Assembly (NCBI RefSeq): GCF_900090195.1
Contig: NZ_LT607803.1
Coordinates: 5,482,229-5,546,228 of the forward strand
DNA: 64,000 bases
DNA from: Variovorax sp. HW608
GTDB taxonomy: Bacteria; Pseudomonadota; Gammaproteobacteria; Burkholderiales; Burkholderiaceae_C
Direction of reading: 5' to 3'
Shown: positions 36,273 through 44,843 of the stretch, piece after piece
How positions within the stretch are numbered: the first letter of the stretch is position 1
Layout: each line of letters opens with the position of its first letter
The notes under the pieces: generated by a model
Databases searched by the model: none
What the model was told of the DNA's origin: nothing
What the model saw: the letters and a program-made list of their open reading frames with translations, nothing else
Program-made: the position numbers and the translations under genes

Positions 36273-36923
36273 ATGCCCCCTGCACAGAAGCCGGCCGTCC
36301 TGGTCTTTACGCCCGACTATTGGGAGGAAGCCTGCAAGCACCTGGCCAAGAAAGACCGCGTCATGAAGCGGCTCATTCCCCGTTTCGGCGACGCCTGCCT
36401 CGAATCGCGCGGCGACGCGTTCACCACGCTGGCACGCAGCATCGTGGGCCAGCAGATCTCGGTGAAGGCGGCCCAGTCCGTATGGGACCGTTTCGCGAAG
36501 CTGCCGCGCAAGATGGCGCCGGCGAGCGTCCTCAGGCTCAAGGTCGACGACATGCGCGCGGCCGGGCTTTCGGTCCGCAAGGTCGAGTACCTCGTCGATC
36601 TCGCGCTGCATTTCGACTCGGGCGCGGTCCATGTCGACAAGTGGAAGGACATGTCGGACGAGATGATCATCGAGGAACTCGTCGCGATCCGCGGCATCGG
36701 CCGCTGGACGGCCGAGATGTTCCTGATCTTCCACCTGATGCGTCCCAACGTGCTGCCGCTGGACGACCTCGGGCTCATCAACGGCATCAGCCAGAACTAT
36801 TTTTCGGGTGACCCGGTCAGCCGCAGCGATGCGCGCGAGGTGGCTGTCGCCTGGGCCCCGTACTGCAGCGTGGCGACTTGGTATATTTGGCGATCGCTCG
36901 ACCCGCTACCGGTCGCATACTGA
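36273..36923 (+). CDS. DNA-3-methyladenine glycosylase II (AlkA-like, HhH-GPD)
   Basis: About 216 residues of the HhH-GPD superfamily. It has the ARSIVGQQISVKAAQSVWDRF helix pair, the helix-hairpin-helix VAIRGIGRWTAEMFLIF and the catalytic aspartate in LPLDDLGLING. These enzymes excise alkylated bases such as 3-methyladenine. The N-terminal AlkA wing domain is absent, as in the short AlkA/Mag class. I use the ATG at 36273; a GTG at 36255 overlapping the cysS stop is an alternative start. Confidence 0.9.
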   Translation: MPPAQKPAVLVFTPDYWEEACKHLAKKDRVMKRLIPRFGDACLESRGDAFTTLARSIVGQQISVKAAQSVWDRFAKLPRKMAPASVLRLKVDDMRAAGLSVRKVEYLVDLALHFDSGAVHVDKWKDMSDEMIIEELVAIRGIGRWTAEMFLIFHLMRPNVLPLDDLGLINGISQNYFSGDPVSRSDAREVAVAWAPYCSVATWYIWRSLDPLPVAY

Positions 36924-36938
36924 CAACAGGAGAAGACG

Positions 36939-37919
36939 TTGGCGAAACGAACCTTTCTCGACTTCGAGCAGCCCGTTGCCGAGCTCGAAAGCAAGATCGA
37001 AGAGCTGCGCTATGTGCAGACGGAGTCCGCAGTCGATATCTCTGAGGAGATCGATCAACTCGGCAAGAAGAGCCTTCAGCTCACCAAGGAAATCTACAGC
37101 GACCTGACGCCCTGGCAGATCACCAAGATCGCGCGGCATCCGGAACGTCCCTACACGCTCGACTACATCAACGAGATCTTCACGGACTTCGTCGAACTGC
37201 ACGGCGATCGCCACTTTGCCGACGACCTCTCGATCGTCGGCGGTCTCGCGCGATTCAACGGCACGCCTTGCATGGTGCTCGGTCATCAGAAGGGCCGCGA
37301 CACCAAGGAGCGCACCGCGCGCAACTTCGGCATGAGCAAGCCCGAGGGCTACCGCAAGGCGCTGCGCCTGATGAAGACGGCCGAGAAGTTCAAGCTTCCG
37401 GTCTTCACCTTCGTCGATACGCCGGGTGCGTACCCGGGCATCGATGCCGAGGAGCGCGGCCAGTCCGAGGCCATCGGCCGCAACATCTTCGAGATGGCGC
37501 AGCTCGAGGTGCCGATCATCGTCACCATCATCGGCGAGGGCGGCTCCGGCGGCGCGCTGGCGATCTCGGTGGGCGACCAGGTGCTGATGCTCCAGTACTC
37601 GGTGTACTCCGTGATCAGCCCCGAAGGCTGCGCGTCCATCCTCTGGAAGACCAGCGACAAGGCGCAGGAAGCGGCCGATGCGCTGGGCATCACCGCGCAC
37701 CGGCTCAAAGCGCTCGGCCTGGTGGACAAGATCGTCAACGAGCCCGTCGGCGGTTCGCACCGCGATCATCGGCAGATGGCCGCCTTCCTCAAGCGTGCGT
37801 TGAACGACGCCTTCCGTCAGGTGGGCGACCTGTCGGTCAAGGAACTGCTCGCGCGCCGCTACGACCGGCTCCAGAGCTACGGCCGCTTCGCCGACACCAA
37901 GGCCGACAGCGGCAAGTAA
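36939..37919 (+). CDS. accA: Acetyl-CoA carboxylase carboxyltransferase subunit alpha
   Basis: AccA forms the carboxyltransferase with AccD in malonyl-CoA synthesis. The 326-residue protein is full length and shows [19 protein letters not shown] at the start, then the crotonase-like core with [27 protein letters not shown] and [11 protein letters not shown]. The start codon is TTG (36939-36941) behind an ACAGGAGAAG ribosome-binding site, and the family's N-terminus [10 protein letters not shown] fits it exactly. Confidence 0.97.
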   Translation: MAKRTFLDFEQPVAELESKIEELRYVQTESAVDISEEIDQLGKKSLQLTKEIYSDLTPWQITKIARHPERPYTLDYINEIFTDFVELHGDRHFADDLSIVGGLARFNGTPCMVLGHQKGRDTKERTARNFGMSKPEGYRKALRLMKTAEKFKLPVFTFVDTPGAYPGIDAEERGQSEAIGRNIFEMAQLEVPIIVTIIGEGGSGGALAISVGDQVLMLQYSVYSVISPEGCASILWKTSDKAQEAADALGITAHRLKALGLVDKIVNEPVGGSHRDHRQMAAFLKRALNDAFRQVGDLSVKELLARRYDRLQSYGRFADTKADSGK

Positions 37920-37958
37920 CGCGCGGCGCGGGCGCGAGCCTGCCGCGCGATCTCTCCC

Positions 37959-38909
37959 ATGGAAAATCCCGCCGACCATGCACTGGCTTCATGGTCGGCG
38001 GTTTTGCCATTGGGCGTGGCCTACAGCGGCGGAGCGGATTCGACAGCGCTCCTGCACGCGGCAGCAAGGCGCTGGCCGGGACAGGTCCATGCGCTTCATG
38101 TTCACCATGGCCTGCAGCACGCCGCCGATGATTTCGAGGCGCATTGCGCCGCCGCCTGCGCGGCGCTGGAGGTGCCGCTGCACGTCGGGCGTGTCGATGC
38201 GCGCCATGCGCCCGGCGAAAGCCCGGAGGACGCGGCGCGGCGTGCGCGTTACGCCACGCTCGCCTCCCTGGCCCTGGGGCACGGACTACAGCACGTCCTC
38301 CTCGCGCAGCATGCCGACGATCAGGTCGAGACGCTGCTGATCGCGCTCGGCCGCGGCGCCGGCGTCGACGGCCTGGCCGGCATGCCAGGCCGCATGGAGC
38401 GGCATGGCGTGGTGTTCCACCGGCCGCTGCTCGAACTGCACGCCGACGCCTTGCGCGCGTGGATCGCGGCAGCCGGCATTTCCCACATCGACGATCCGAG
38501 CAATGCCGACCTGCGCTACACGCGCAACCGCATCCGCCGGCTGGTGCTGCCGGCGCTCGCGCAGGCCCTGCCGCAGTACCGCGAGACCTTCGCGCGCTCG
38601 GCGCGCAACGCGGCGCGGGCGTCGAGCCTGCTTTCCGAGGCAGCGGCGGGCGATCTCGCCGAAGCGGGCTCCCCGCCCAGGCTGGCCGCGCTGCGCGCGC
38701 TGCCCCGCGAGCGCCTGGCGAATCTCCTGCGCCACTGGCTCAAGAGCGAGCATGGCGTGGTGCCGAGCGAAGCGCAGCTCGAACAGCTTCTGGGCCAGAT
38801 CGCGGCCTGCAGCACCCGGGGCCATCGGATCCGCATCAAGGTGGCTTCCGGGCGGGTCGAACGCGAAGGCGACACGCTGCGTTGGTACAATGCTTCGCCC
38901 TTGCCGTAG
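37959..38909 (+). CDS. tilS: tRNA(Ile)-lysidine synthase
   Basis: TilS converts C34 of the tRNA-Ile CAU anticodon to lysidine. The 316-residue protein has the PP-loop SGGADS (23-28), the HVHHGLQ and ARYATLASLA helices, and the DDPSNADLRYTRNRIR signature. It is shorter than the 430-residue E. coli enzyme because the last C-terminal domain is missing or minimal, a form frequent in this order. It lies 39 bases after accA and ends about 100 bases before lysC. Confidence 0.93.
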   Translation: MENPADHALASWSAVLPLGVAYSGGADSTALLHAAARRWPGQVHALHVHHGLQHAADDFEAHCAAACAALEVPLHVGRVDARHAPGESPEDAARRARYATLASLALGHGLQHVLLAQHADDQVETLLIALGRGAGVDGLAGMPGRMERHGVVFHRPLLELHADALRAWIAAAGISHIDDPSNADLRYTRNRIRRLVLPALAQALPQYRETFARSARNAARASSLLSEAAAGDLAEAGSPPRLAALRALPRERLANLLRHWLKSEHGVVPSEAQLEQLLGQIAACSTRGHRIRIKVASGRVEREGDTLRWYNASPLP

Positions 38910-39007
38910 CTCGCAGCCTCGCGCTGATCTCGATAGGTGAGCTGAATGGCGAAGGCGCACGAATGCCGGCATTGCGGCATGCGAACTCTTCTCTCTTGAC
39001 TTCACCC

Positions 39008-40276
39008 ATGGCATTGATCGTTCACAAATACGGCGGCACGTCGATGGGCTCGACCGAGCGCATCCGAAATGTCGCCAAGCGCGTCGCCAAATGGGCTCGC
39101 GCCGGCCACCAGATGATCGTGGTCCCGAGTGCCATGAGCGGCGAAACCAATCGCCTGCTCGGGCTCGCCAAGGAACTCGCCTCCGGCACGCCCGACGACG
39201 ACCACAACCGCGAACTCGACATGCTGGCCTCGACCGGCGAGCAGGCCTCCTCGGCGCTGCTGGCGATCGCCCTCCAGTCCGAAGGTCTTCAGGCGGTCAG
39301 CTACGCAGGCTGGCAGGTCCAGGTCAAGACCGACAGTGCCTTCACCAAGGCGCGCATCGAACGCATCGAAGACGAGCGCGTGCGCGCCGACCTCGATGCC
39401 GGCAAGGTGGTCGTGATCACCGGCTTCCAGGGCGTCGACGACGCCGGCAACATCACCACGCTCGGCCGTGGCGGCAGCGACACCTCGGCGGTGGCGGTCG
39501 CCGCGGCGATGAAGGCGAACGAGTGCCTCATCTACACCGACGTCGACGGCGTCTACACCACCGACCCGCGCGTCGAGCCCGATGCGCGCCGCCTGGCCAC
39601 CGTGAGCTTCGAGGAAATGCTCGAGATGGCGAGCCTGGGTTCCAAGGTGCTGCAGATCCGCTCGGTCGAATTCGCCGGCAAGTACAAGGTGCCGCTGCGC
39701 GTGCTTTCGAGCTTCACGCCGTGGGACATCGACATCAACGAAGAAGCCAAGTCAGGCACGCTGATCACTTTCGAGGAAGACGAAAACATGGAACAAGCCG
39801 TCGTATCCGGCATTGCGTTCAATCGCGACGAAGCCAAGATTTCCGTGCTGGGCGTGCCCGACAAGCCGGGCATCGCATACCACATCCTCGGCGCAGTCGC
39901 CGATGCGAACATCGAGGTCGATGTGATCATCCAGAACCTGAGCAAGGACGGTCGCACCGACTTCAGCTTCACGGTTCACCGCAACGACTACGCCAAGGCG
40001 GTCGATCTGCTCAAGGCCAAGGTGCTGCCCACCCTGGGCGCGGCGGACATCGTCGGCGACACCAAGATCTGCAAGGTCAGCATCGTGGGCATCGGCATGC
40101 GCAGCCACGTCGGCGTGGCGAGCAAGATGTTCCGCGTGCTGAGCGAGGAGGGCATCAACATCCAGATGATTTCCACCAGCGAGATCAAGACCTCGGTCGT
40201 GATCGACGAGAAATACATGGAATTGGCCGTCCGCGCACTGCATAAAGCCTTCGATCTGGATCAACCCGCCTCCTGA
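39008..40276 (+). CDS. lysC: Aspartate kinase
   Basis: LysC phosphorylates aspartate, the first step toward lysine, threonine and methionine. The 422-residue protein has KYGGTSMGS near the N-terminus, the kinase motif TLGRGGSDTSAVAVAAA, CLIYTDVDGVYTTDPR, and two C-terminal ACT domains (about 265-420; ISVLGVPDKPGIAYHI and VSIVGIGMRSHVGVASKMF) that give feedback control. It is a stand-alone class II-type enzyme without a homoserine dehydrogenase domain. An extended -10-like TGGTACAAT lies at about 38884-38891 in the end of tilS. Confidence 0.96.
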   Translation: MALIVHKYGGTSMGSTERIRNVAKRVAKWARAGHQMIVVPSAMSGETNRLLGLAKELASGTPDDDHNRELDMLASTGEQASSALLAIALQSEGLQAVSYAGWQVQVKTDSAFTKARIERIEDERVRADLDAGKVVVITGFQGVDDAGNITTLGRGGSDTSAVAVAAAMKANECLIYTDVDGVYTTDPRVEPDARRLATVSFEEMLEMASLGSKVLQIRSVEFAGKYKVPLRVLSSFTPWDIDINEEAKSGTLITFEEDENMEQAVVSGIAFNRDEAKISVLGVPDKPGIAYHILGAVADANIEVDVIIQNLSKDGRTDFSFTVHRNDYAKAVDLLKAKVLPTLGAADIVGDTKICKVSIVGIGMRSHVGVASKMFRVLSEEGINIQMISTSEIKTSVVIDEKYMELAVRALHKAFDLDQPAS

Positions 40277-40279
40277 AAC

Positions 40280-40288
40280 TGGCATAAT
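40280..40288 (+). promoter_or_regulatory. Probable extended -10 of tRNA-Ser
   Basis: TGGCATAAT fits an extended -10 (TGnTATAAT, one mismatch in the hexamer), placing transcription start near 40295, a few bases before the mature 5' end at 40300. No convincing -35 is visible, since the preceding bases are the end of lysC. Confidence 0.35.
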
Positions 40289-40299
40289 GGCGGGCTTGA

Positions 40300-40392
40300 G
40301 GAACTGTGACCGAGTGGCCGAAGGTGCTCCCCTGCTAAGGGAGTATGGGGTGTAGAGCCTCATCGAGGGTTCGAATCCCTCCGGTTCCGCCA
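40300..40392 (+). tRNA. tRNA-Ser (anticodon GCU)
   Basis: A complete class II tRNA. The acceptor strand GGAACTG pairs with CGGTTCC (one G-U pair). The anticodon stem CTCCC/GGGAG encloses the loop CTGCTAA with anticodon GCT, reading AGC/AGU. A long variable arm and the TTCGAAT T-loop follow, and 3' CCA is encoded in the DNA at 40390-40392. It lies 23 bases after lysC and is followed by a strong terminator. No integrase or attachment-site duplicate is found beside it. Confidence 0.97.
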
Positions 40393-40401
40393 AACAGCAG
40401 A

Positions 40402-40440
40402 AACCCCGTTGATCTCCGGATCAGCGGGGTTTTTTGTTTT
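40402..40440 (+). terminator. Intrinsic terminator of tRNA-Ser
   Basis: A 13-base stem (AACCCCGTTGATC against GATCAGCGGGGTT, one G-T pair) with loop TCCG is followed by TTTTTTGTTTT. It is a canonical rho-independent terminator for the lysC–tRNA-Ser transcript. Confidence 0.92.
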
Positions 40441-40525
40441 GGCCGGCGGCGATCGGTCCGTGTCAGGTCGCAAGCGCTTCAAATCGCCGACTAAGGGTAA
40501 CTACGGGGTACGGCCGGAAAACTTC

Positions 40526-40586
40526 ATTCAGTACACTTATCGACGACGATTCAGTGTACTGAATCAAGCCGCCGAGAGCACTGAAT
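40526..40586 (+). promoter_or_regulatory. Triple palindromic operator upstream of vanAB
   Basis: The perfect-but-centre palindrome ATTCAGTGTACTGAAT lies at 40549-40564. A degenerate copy, ATTCAGTACACT, starts 23 bases earlier (40526-40537), and a right half-site, AGCACTGAAT, ends 22 bases later (40577-40586). Spacing of about two helical turns puts all three on one face of the DNA. They lie 45-105 bases before the vanA start, suggesting binding by a dimeric regulator, plausibly the MarR protein encoded after vanB. Confidence 0.65.
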
Positions 40587-40631
40587 TTCAGCCCCACGAT
40601 CCCACTTCGCACTCACCCACGAGGAGCCACC

Positions 40632-41681
40632 ATGTTTCCGAAGAACGCCTGGTACGTCGCCTGTTCGGCCAACGAGATCGACGACAAGCCCCTGGGCCGC
40701 AAGATCTGCGGCGAAAGCCTGGTCCTGTATCGCGCGCTCGGCGGCAAGGCCACGGCGCTGGAGGACTTCTGCCCGCACCGCGGCGCGCCGCTGTCGCTGG
40801 GCCGCGTGATCGAAGGCAAGCTGGTCTGCGGCTACCACGGCCTCGAAATGGGCTGCGACGGCAAGACCGTCGCCATGCCCGGCCAGCGCGTGCGCGGTTT
40901 TCCGGCGATCCGCAACTTCCCGGTGATCGAGCGCTATGGCTTCGTCTGGGTCTGGCCCGGCGATCCGGCGCTGGCCGATGCCGCCAAGCTGCACCATCTC
41001 GAGTGGGCCGAGAGCCCCGAGTGGGCCTACGGCGGCGGCCTGTTCCACATCCACTGCGACTACCGCCTGATGGTCGACAACCTGATGGACCTGACGCACG
41101 AGACCTACGTGCATTCCACCAGCATCGGCCAGAAGGAAATCGACGAGACGCCGACCACCACCAAGGTGGATGGCGATACGGTGGTCACCAGCCGCTTCAT
41201 GGAGAACATCTCGGCGCCGCCGTTCTGGCGCATGGCGCTGCGCGGCAACCACCTCGCCGACGACGTGCCGGTGGACCGCTGGCAGATCTGCCGCTTCACG
41301 CCGCCGAGCCACGTGATGATCGAGGTCGGCGTCGCGCACGCGGGCAAGGGTGGCTACAACGCCGACCCGGCACACAAGGTGTCGAGCATCGTGGTCGACT
41401 TCATCACGCCTGAAACCGAGACCTCGCATTGGTACTTCTGGGGCATGGCGCGCAACTTCCAGCCGCAGGACAAGGCCCTCACGGCAGCCATCCGCGAAGG
41501 CCAGGGCAAGATCTTCAGCGAGGACCTCGAGATGCTCGAATCGCAGCAGCGCAACCTGCTTACGCACCCCACGCGCAACCTGCTCAAGCTCAACATCGAC
41601 TCGGGCGGCGTGCAGTCGCGCCGCGTGCTCGATCGCCTGATGGCGCAGGAAGGCATCGGCACCGAAGCGGTGGTTGTATGA
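40632..41681 (+). CDS. vanA: Vanillate O-demethylase oxygenase subunit (Rieske)
   Basis: VanA with VanB demethylates vanillate to protocatechuate and formaldehyde. The 349-residue protein has the Rieske [2Fe-2S] ligands C47-P-H49 and C66-x-x-H69, and the mononuclear iron motif in DNLMDLTHETYVH (H156, H161). The starting sequence MFPKNAWYVAC is typical of VanA and related O-demethylases. Substrate is inferred from similarity and the vanAB gene pair; related aromatic methyl ethers are possible. A GAGGAGCC site precedes the ATG and its stop overlaps vanB (ATGA). Confidence 0.9.
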   Translation: MFPKNAWYVACSANEIDDKPLGRKICGESLVLYRALGGKATALEDFCPHRGAPLSLGRVIEGKLVCGYHGLEMGCDGKTVAMPGQRVRGFPAIRNFPVIERYGFVWVWPGDPALADAAKLHHLEWAESPEWAYGGGLFHIHCDYRLMVDNLMDLTHETYVHSTSIGQKEIDETPTTTKVDGDTVVTSRFMENISAPPFWRMALRGNHLADDVPVDRWQICRFTPPSHVMIEVGVAHAGKGGYNADPAHKVSSIVVDFITPETETSHWYFWGMARNFQPQDKALTAAIREGQGKIFSEDLEMLESQQRNLLTHPTRNLLKLNIDSGGVQSRRVLDRLMAQEGIGTEAVVV

Positions 41682-42643
41682 GCTGCGCCGAACTCGAGGT
41701 GCGCATCGCGCGCAAGCAGACGGAAGCCGTCGACATCTGCACCTTCGAGCTGGTGCAGGCCGAGGGCCATGCGCTGCCGGCGTTCTCGGCCGGCTCGCAC
41801 ATCGACGTGCACATGCCCGGCGGCGTGACGCGCCAGTACTCGCTGTGCAACGACCCGCGCGAAAGCCATCGCTACCTGATCGGCGTGCTGCGCGACCCGG
41901 CATCGCGCGGCGGCTCGAAGACCATGCACGACGCGGTGGAAGAGGGCGCTCTGCTGCGCATCAGCGCACCGAAGAACCACTTCCCGCTCGCGCACGGCGC
42001 AACGCGCAGCCTGCTGATCGCGGGCGGCATCGGCGTGACGCCGATCCTGTGCATGGCCGAGCGTCTCGCGCTGACCGGCGGCGCGTTCGAGATGCACTAC
42101 TGCACGCGCTCGCGCGATCGGACGGCTTTCGTCGAGCGCATTGCGCAGTCGGCCTTCGCGCCGCAGGTGCAGTTCCATTTCGACGACGGTGATGCATCGC
42201 AGAAGCTGGCGCTCGATCCGCTGCTGGCCTCGCCGCAGCCGGGCGTTCACCTCTACGTCTGCGGGCCGAAGGGCTTCATGGACTGGGTGCTCGACGCTGC
42301 GCGCGCCGCGGGCTGGCCGGCCGACCAGCTCCACTACGAGTTCTTCTCCGCCGAAGTGGCCAAGTCGGATGACGATGCGGCTTTCGAGGTCAAGCTCGCC
42401 AGCTCAGGCCGCGTCGTCAAGGTCGAGAAGGACCAGACGGTGGTGCAGGCGCTGGCCGCGATCGGCGTCGAGGTCCAGACCTCCTGCGAGCAGGGCGTCT
42501 GCGGCACCTGCCTCACGCGCGTGCTCGAAGGCGAGCCGGACCACAAGGACATGTACCTCACGCCCGAAGAGCAGGCGGCCAATGACCAGTTCACGCCCTG
42601 CTGCTCGCGGTCGCGTTCGCCGATGCTGGTTCTTGATCTGTAG
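41678..42643 (+). CDS. vanB: Vanillate O-demethylase reductase subunit
   Basis: A 321-residue class IA oxygenase reductase. It has an N-terminal FMN/FAD-binding barrel with RQYSLCNDP, an NAD-binding domain with LLIAGGIGVTPILCMAE and YVCGPKGFMDWV, and a C-terminal plant-type [2Fe-2S] ferredoxin with CEQGVCGTC. It passes electrons from NADH to VanA. The ATG overlaps the vanA stop, so the subunits are translationally coupled. Confidence 0.92.
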   Translation: MSCAELEVRIARKQTEAVDICTFELVQAEGHALPAFSAGSHIDVHMPGGVTRQYSLCNDPRESHRYLIGVLRDPASRGGSKTMHDAVEEGALLRISAPKNHFPLAHGATRSLLIAGGIGVTPILCMAERLALTGGAFEMHYCTRSRDRTAFVERIAQSAFAPQVQFHFDDGDASQKLALDPLLASPQPGVHLYVCGPKGFMDWVLDAARAAGWPADQLHYEFFSAEVAKSDDDAAFEVKLASSGRVVKVEKDQTVVQALAAIGVEVQTSCEQGVCGTCLTRVLEGEPDHKDMYLTPEEQAANDQFTPCCSRSRSPMLVLDL

Positions 42644-42685
42644 CCGCGAGCGGGGCCTGTCCCGCCATCGATAATCGCGGGCTGA

Positions 42686-43171
42686 ATGCCAATCGAATCC
42701 GCCATGCAGAGCCAGGAATCCAGCACCGCCGAAATCAGCCTCAACGACCAGCCCGGACACCTGATCCGCCGGGCGCATCAGATCTCGGTGTCGGTCTTCT
42801 ACGAAACGCTGGGCCGCGAGGTCACGCCGGTCCAGTACGCGGTGATGCGCACCCTGCAGGACAACCCTGGGATCGACCAGGTGACGCTCGCGCAGCAGGT
42901 GGCGCTCGACACATCGAGCACCGCCGACATCGCGGTGCGGCTCGAAGGCAAGGGCTGGATCACCCGCAAGCTCCTGGCGCGCGGCCAGCGCGAACTGCGC
43001 CTGACCGCCGAGGGCGAAGAACTGCTCGCGAAGATGGTGCCCGGCATGCAGCAGATGCAGAACGCGCTGCTGGGCATGCTCTCGGACAGCGAGCGCGAAG
43101 CCTTCCTGCACCTGCTCAGCAAGTTCGTGACCGTCAACAACGAGCGCAGCCGCGCCCCCATGCGCACCTGA
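42686..43171 (+). CDS. MarR family transcriptional regulator
   Basis: A 161-residue winged-helix regulator. The recognition region QVTLAQQVALDTSSTADIAVRLEGKGWITRK and the wing with GQRELRLTAEGEELL are typical of MarR. Such regulators often respond to aromatic acids or their CoA thioesters. It follows vanB by 42 bases on the same strand and precedes an acyl-CoA ligase, so it probably controls this catabolic cluster through the palindromes upstream of vanA. No biochemical evidence is visible. A second ATG (MQSQES) six codons in is possible. Confidence 0.87.
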   Translation: MPIESAMQSQESSTAEISLNDQPGHLIRRAHQISVSVFYETLGREVTPVQYAVMRTLQDNPGIDQVTLAQQVALDTSSTADIAVRLEGKGWITRKLLARGQRELRLTAEGEELLAKMVPGMQQMQNALLGMLSDSEREAFLHLLSKFVTVNNERSRAPMRT

Positions 43172-43242
43172 GCACCTGAGGCCGGACCTCTGGCGGCGGC
43201 GCCGGCTGGGCACTATGCTCGTGCGCCATCAAGGAGACACCG

Positions 43243-44811
43243 ATGCCGCAAGAGACTGCACGCCGCCAGACCCTGGCGGACCTTCTGCGCCGCAGTGCGA
43301 GGCGCTATCCCGACAAGCTCGCCATCGCCTGCGGCGAGACGCGCTGGACCTACGCCGAGTTCGACGCGATCTGTTCGCGGGTGGCCGGCGCCCTGGCCCG
43401 CCACGGCATCGGCAAGGGCGAGCGGGTGGCGGTCCTCGCGCGCAACTCGCATGCCTTCGCGGCGCTGCGCTTCGCGCTCGCACGCCTCGGTGCGGTGCTG
43501 GTGCCGATCAATTTCATGCTGAAGTCGGAGGAGGTGGCCTACATCCTGCGTCACGCCGGTGCGTCCATGCTCGCGACCGACTCCGGCCTCGCTGCCCTGG
43601 CGCGCGAAGCCGCGGCGCTCGACACCGCGGTGCGCGACTTCCTCTGGCTGCCGTCCGAGGAGCCCAGCGATGCGGTGCCCGGCATGCTGCGCTTCGATGA
43701 GCTCGCACGAAGCGATGCCGAACCGCCGGAGGCCGACCTGCAGAGCACCGACCTCGCGCAGATCGTCTACACCAGCGGCACCGAGTCGACGCCCAAGGGC
43801 GCGATGCTCACCCACGATGCGGTGATCGCGCAGTACGTGAGCTGCCTCGTCGACGCCGAGATCACCGGCAGCGACCTGACGCTGCACGCACTGCCGCTCT
43901 ACCACTGCGCGCAGCTCGACGTCTTCCTCGGCCCGTCGATCTATGCGGGTGCGACCAATGTCATCACCGCCAGGCCGACGCCGGACAACCTGCTGCCGCT
44001 GATCGAGAAATTCCGCATCGGCTCGTTCTTCGCACCGCCGACGGTCTGGATCTCGCTGCTGCGCTCGCCGCTGTTCGATGCCACCGACCTGGGCAGCCTG
44101 CGCAAGGGCTACTACGGCGCATCGATCATGCCGGTCGAAGTGATGCGCGAGATCATCCGCCGGCTGCCGCAGATGCGGCTCTGGAATCTTTATGGCCAGA
44201 CCGAGATCGCGCCACTGGCGACGATGCTGGGCCCCGACGACCAGCTGCGCAAGCCCGGTTCTGCCGGACGCGCGGTGCTCAATGTCGAGACGCGCGTGGT
44301 CGACGACCTGATGAAGGATGTCGCGGTCGGCGAGATCGGTGAGGTGGTGCACCGCTCGCCGCACCTGATGCTCGGCTACTTCCACGACGACGAGCGCACC
44401 CGGGCCGCATTCGACGGCGACTGGTTCCATTCGGGCGACCTCGCGACCACCGACGAGGAGGGCTACATCACCATCGTCGATCGCAAGAAGGACATGATCA
44501 AGACCGGCGGCGAGAACGTCGCCAGCCGCGAGGTCGAGGAAATGATCTACCGCATGCCGCAGGTGTCCGAAGTCGCAGTGGTCGGCGTGCCGCATCCGCA
44601 CTGGGTGGAAGCCGTGGTCGCCATCGTGGTGCCCAAGGCGGGCCAGACGCTCGACGAAGGGCTGGTGCTGGCCCACTGCAGCGAACACCTCGCGGGCTTC
44701 AAGACGCCCAAGCGGGTGGTGTTCGCAGAGGCCCTGCCCAAGAACCCCAGCGGCAAGCTGCTCAAGCGCGACCTGCGCAAGGCGCACGCGGGGCTTTTTG
44801 GCGGCGCATAG
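43243..44811 (+). CDS. AMP-forming acyl-CoA synthetase (ANL superfamily), possible hydroxycinnamate–CoA ligase
   Basis: A 522-residue adenylate-forming enzyme. Motifs in order: YTSGTESTPKGAM (176-188), the LWNLYGQTE aromatic-acid/AMP-binding block, the GDWFHSGDLATTDEEGY hinge region, DRKKDMIKTGGENV and the catalytic lysine in NPSGKLLKRDLR. It activates a carboxylic acid to its CoA ester. Its place after vanAB and a MarR gene suggests feruloyl- or related cinnamoyl-CoA synthesis, but a medium- or long-chain fatty acid cannot be excluded. No hydratase/lyase or vanillin dehydrogenase gene is adjacent. Confidence 0.83.
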   Translation: MPQETARRQTLADLLRRSARRYPDKLAIACGETRWTYAEFDAICSRVAGALARHGIGKGERVAVLARNSHAFAALRFALARLGAVLVPINFMLKSEEVAYILRHAGASMLATDSGLAALAREAAALDTAVRDFLWLPSEEPSDAVPGMLRFDELARSDAEPPEADLQSTDLAQIVYTSGTESTPKGAMLTHDAVIAQYVSCLVDAEITGSDLTLHALPLYHCAQLDVFLGPSIYAGATNVITARPTPDNLLPLIEKFRIGSFFAPPTVWISLLRSPLFDATDLGSLRKGYYGASIMPVEVMREIIRRLPQMRLWNLYGQTEIAPLATMLGPDDQLRKPGSAGRAVLNVETRVVDDLMKDVAVGEIGEVVHRSPHLMLGYFHDDERTRAAFDGDWFHSGDLATTDEEGYITIVDRKKDMIKTGGENVASREVEEMIYRMPQVSEVAVVGVPHPHWVEAVVAIVVPKAGQTLDEGLVLAHCSEHLAGFKTPKRVVFAEALPKNPSGKLLKRDLRKAHAGLFGGA

Positions 44812-44843
44812 CCGCCAGACGCTGCGGCAGGTTCAGGGGCCGC

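Noticed and set aside
40300..40640. tRNA-Ser as an integration site for a mobile island
   Set aside because: No integrase gene and no duplicated tRNA 3' end are present nearby; the tRNA is followed by its own terminator and by vanAB.
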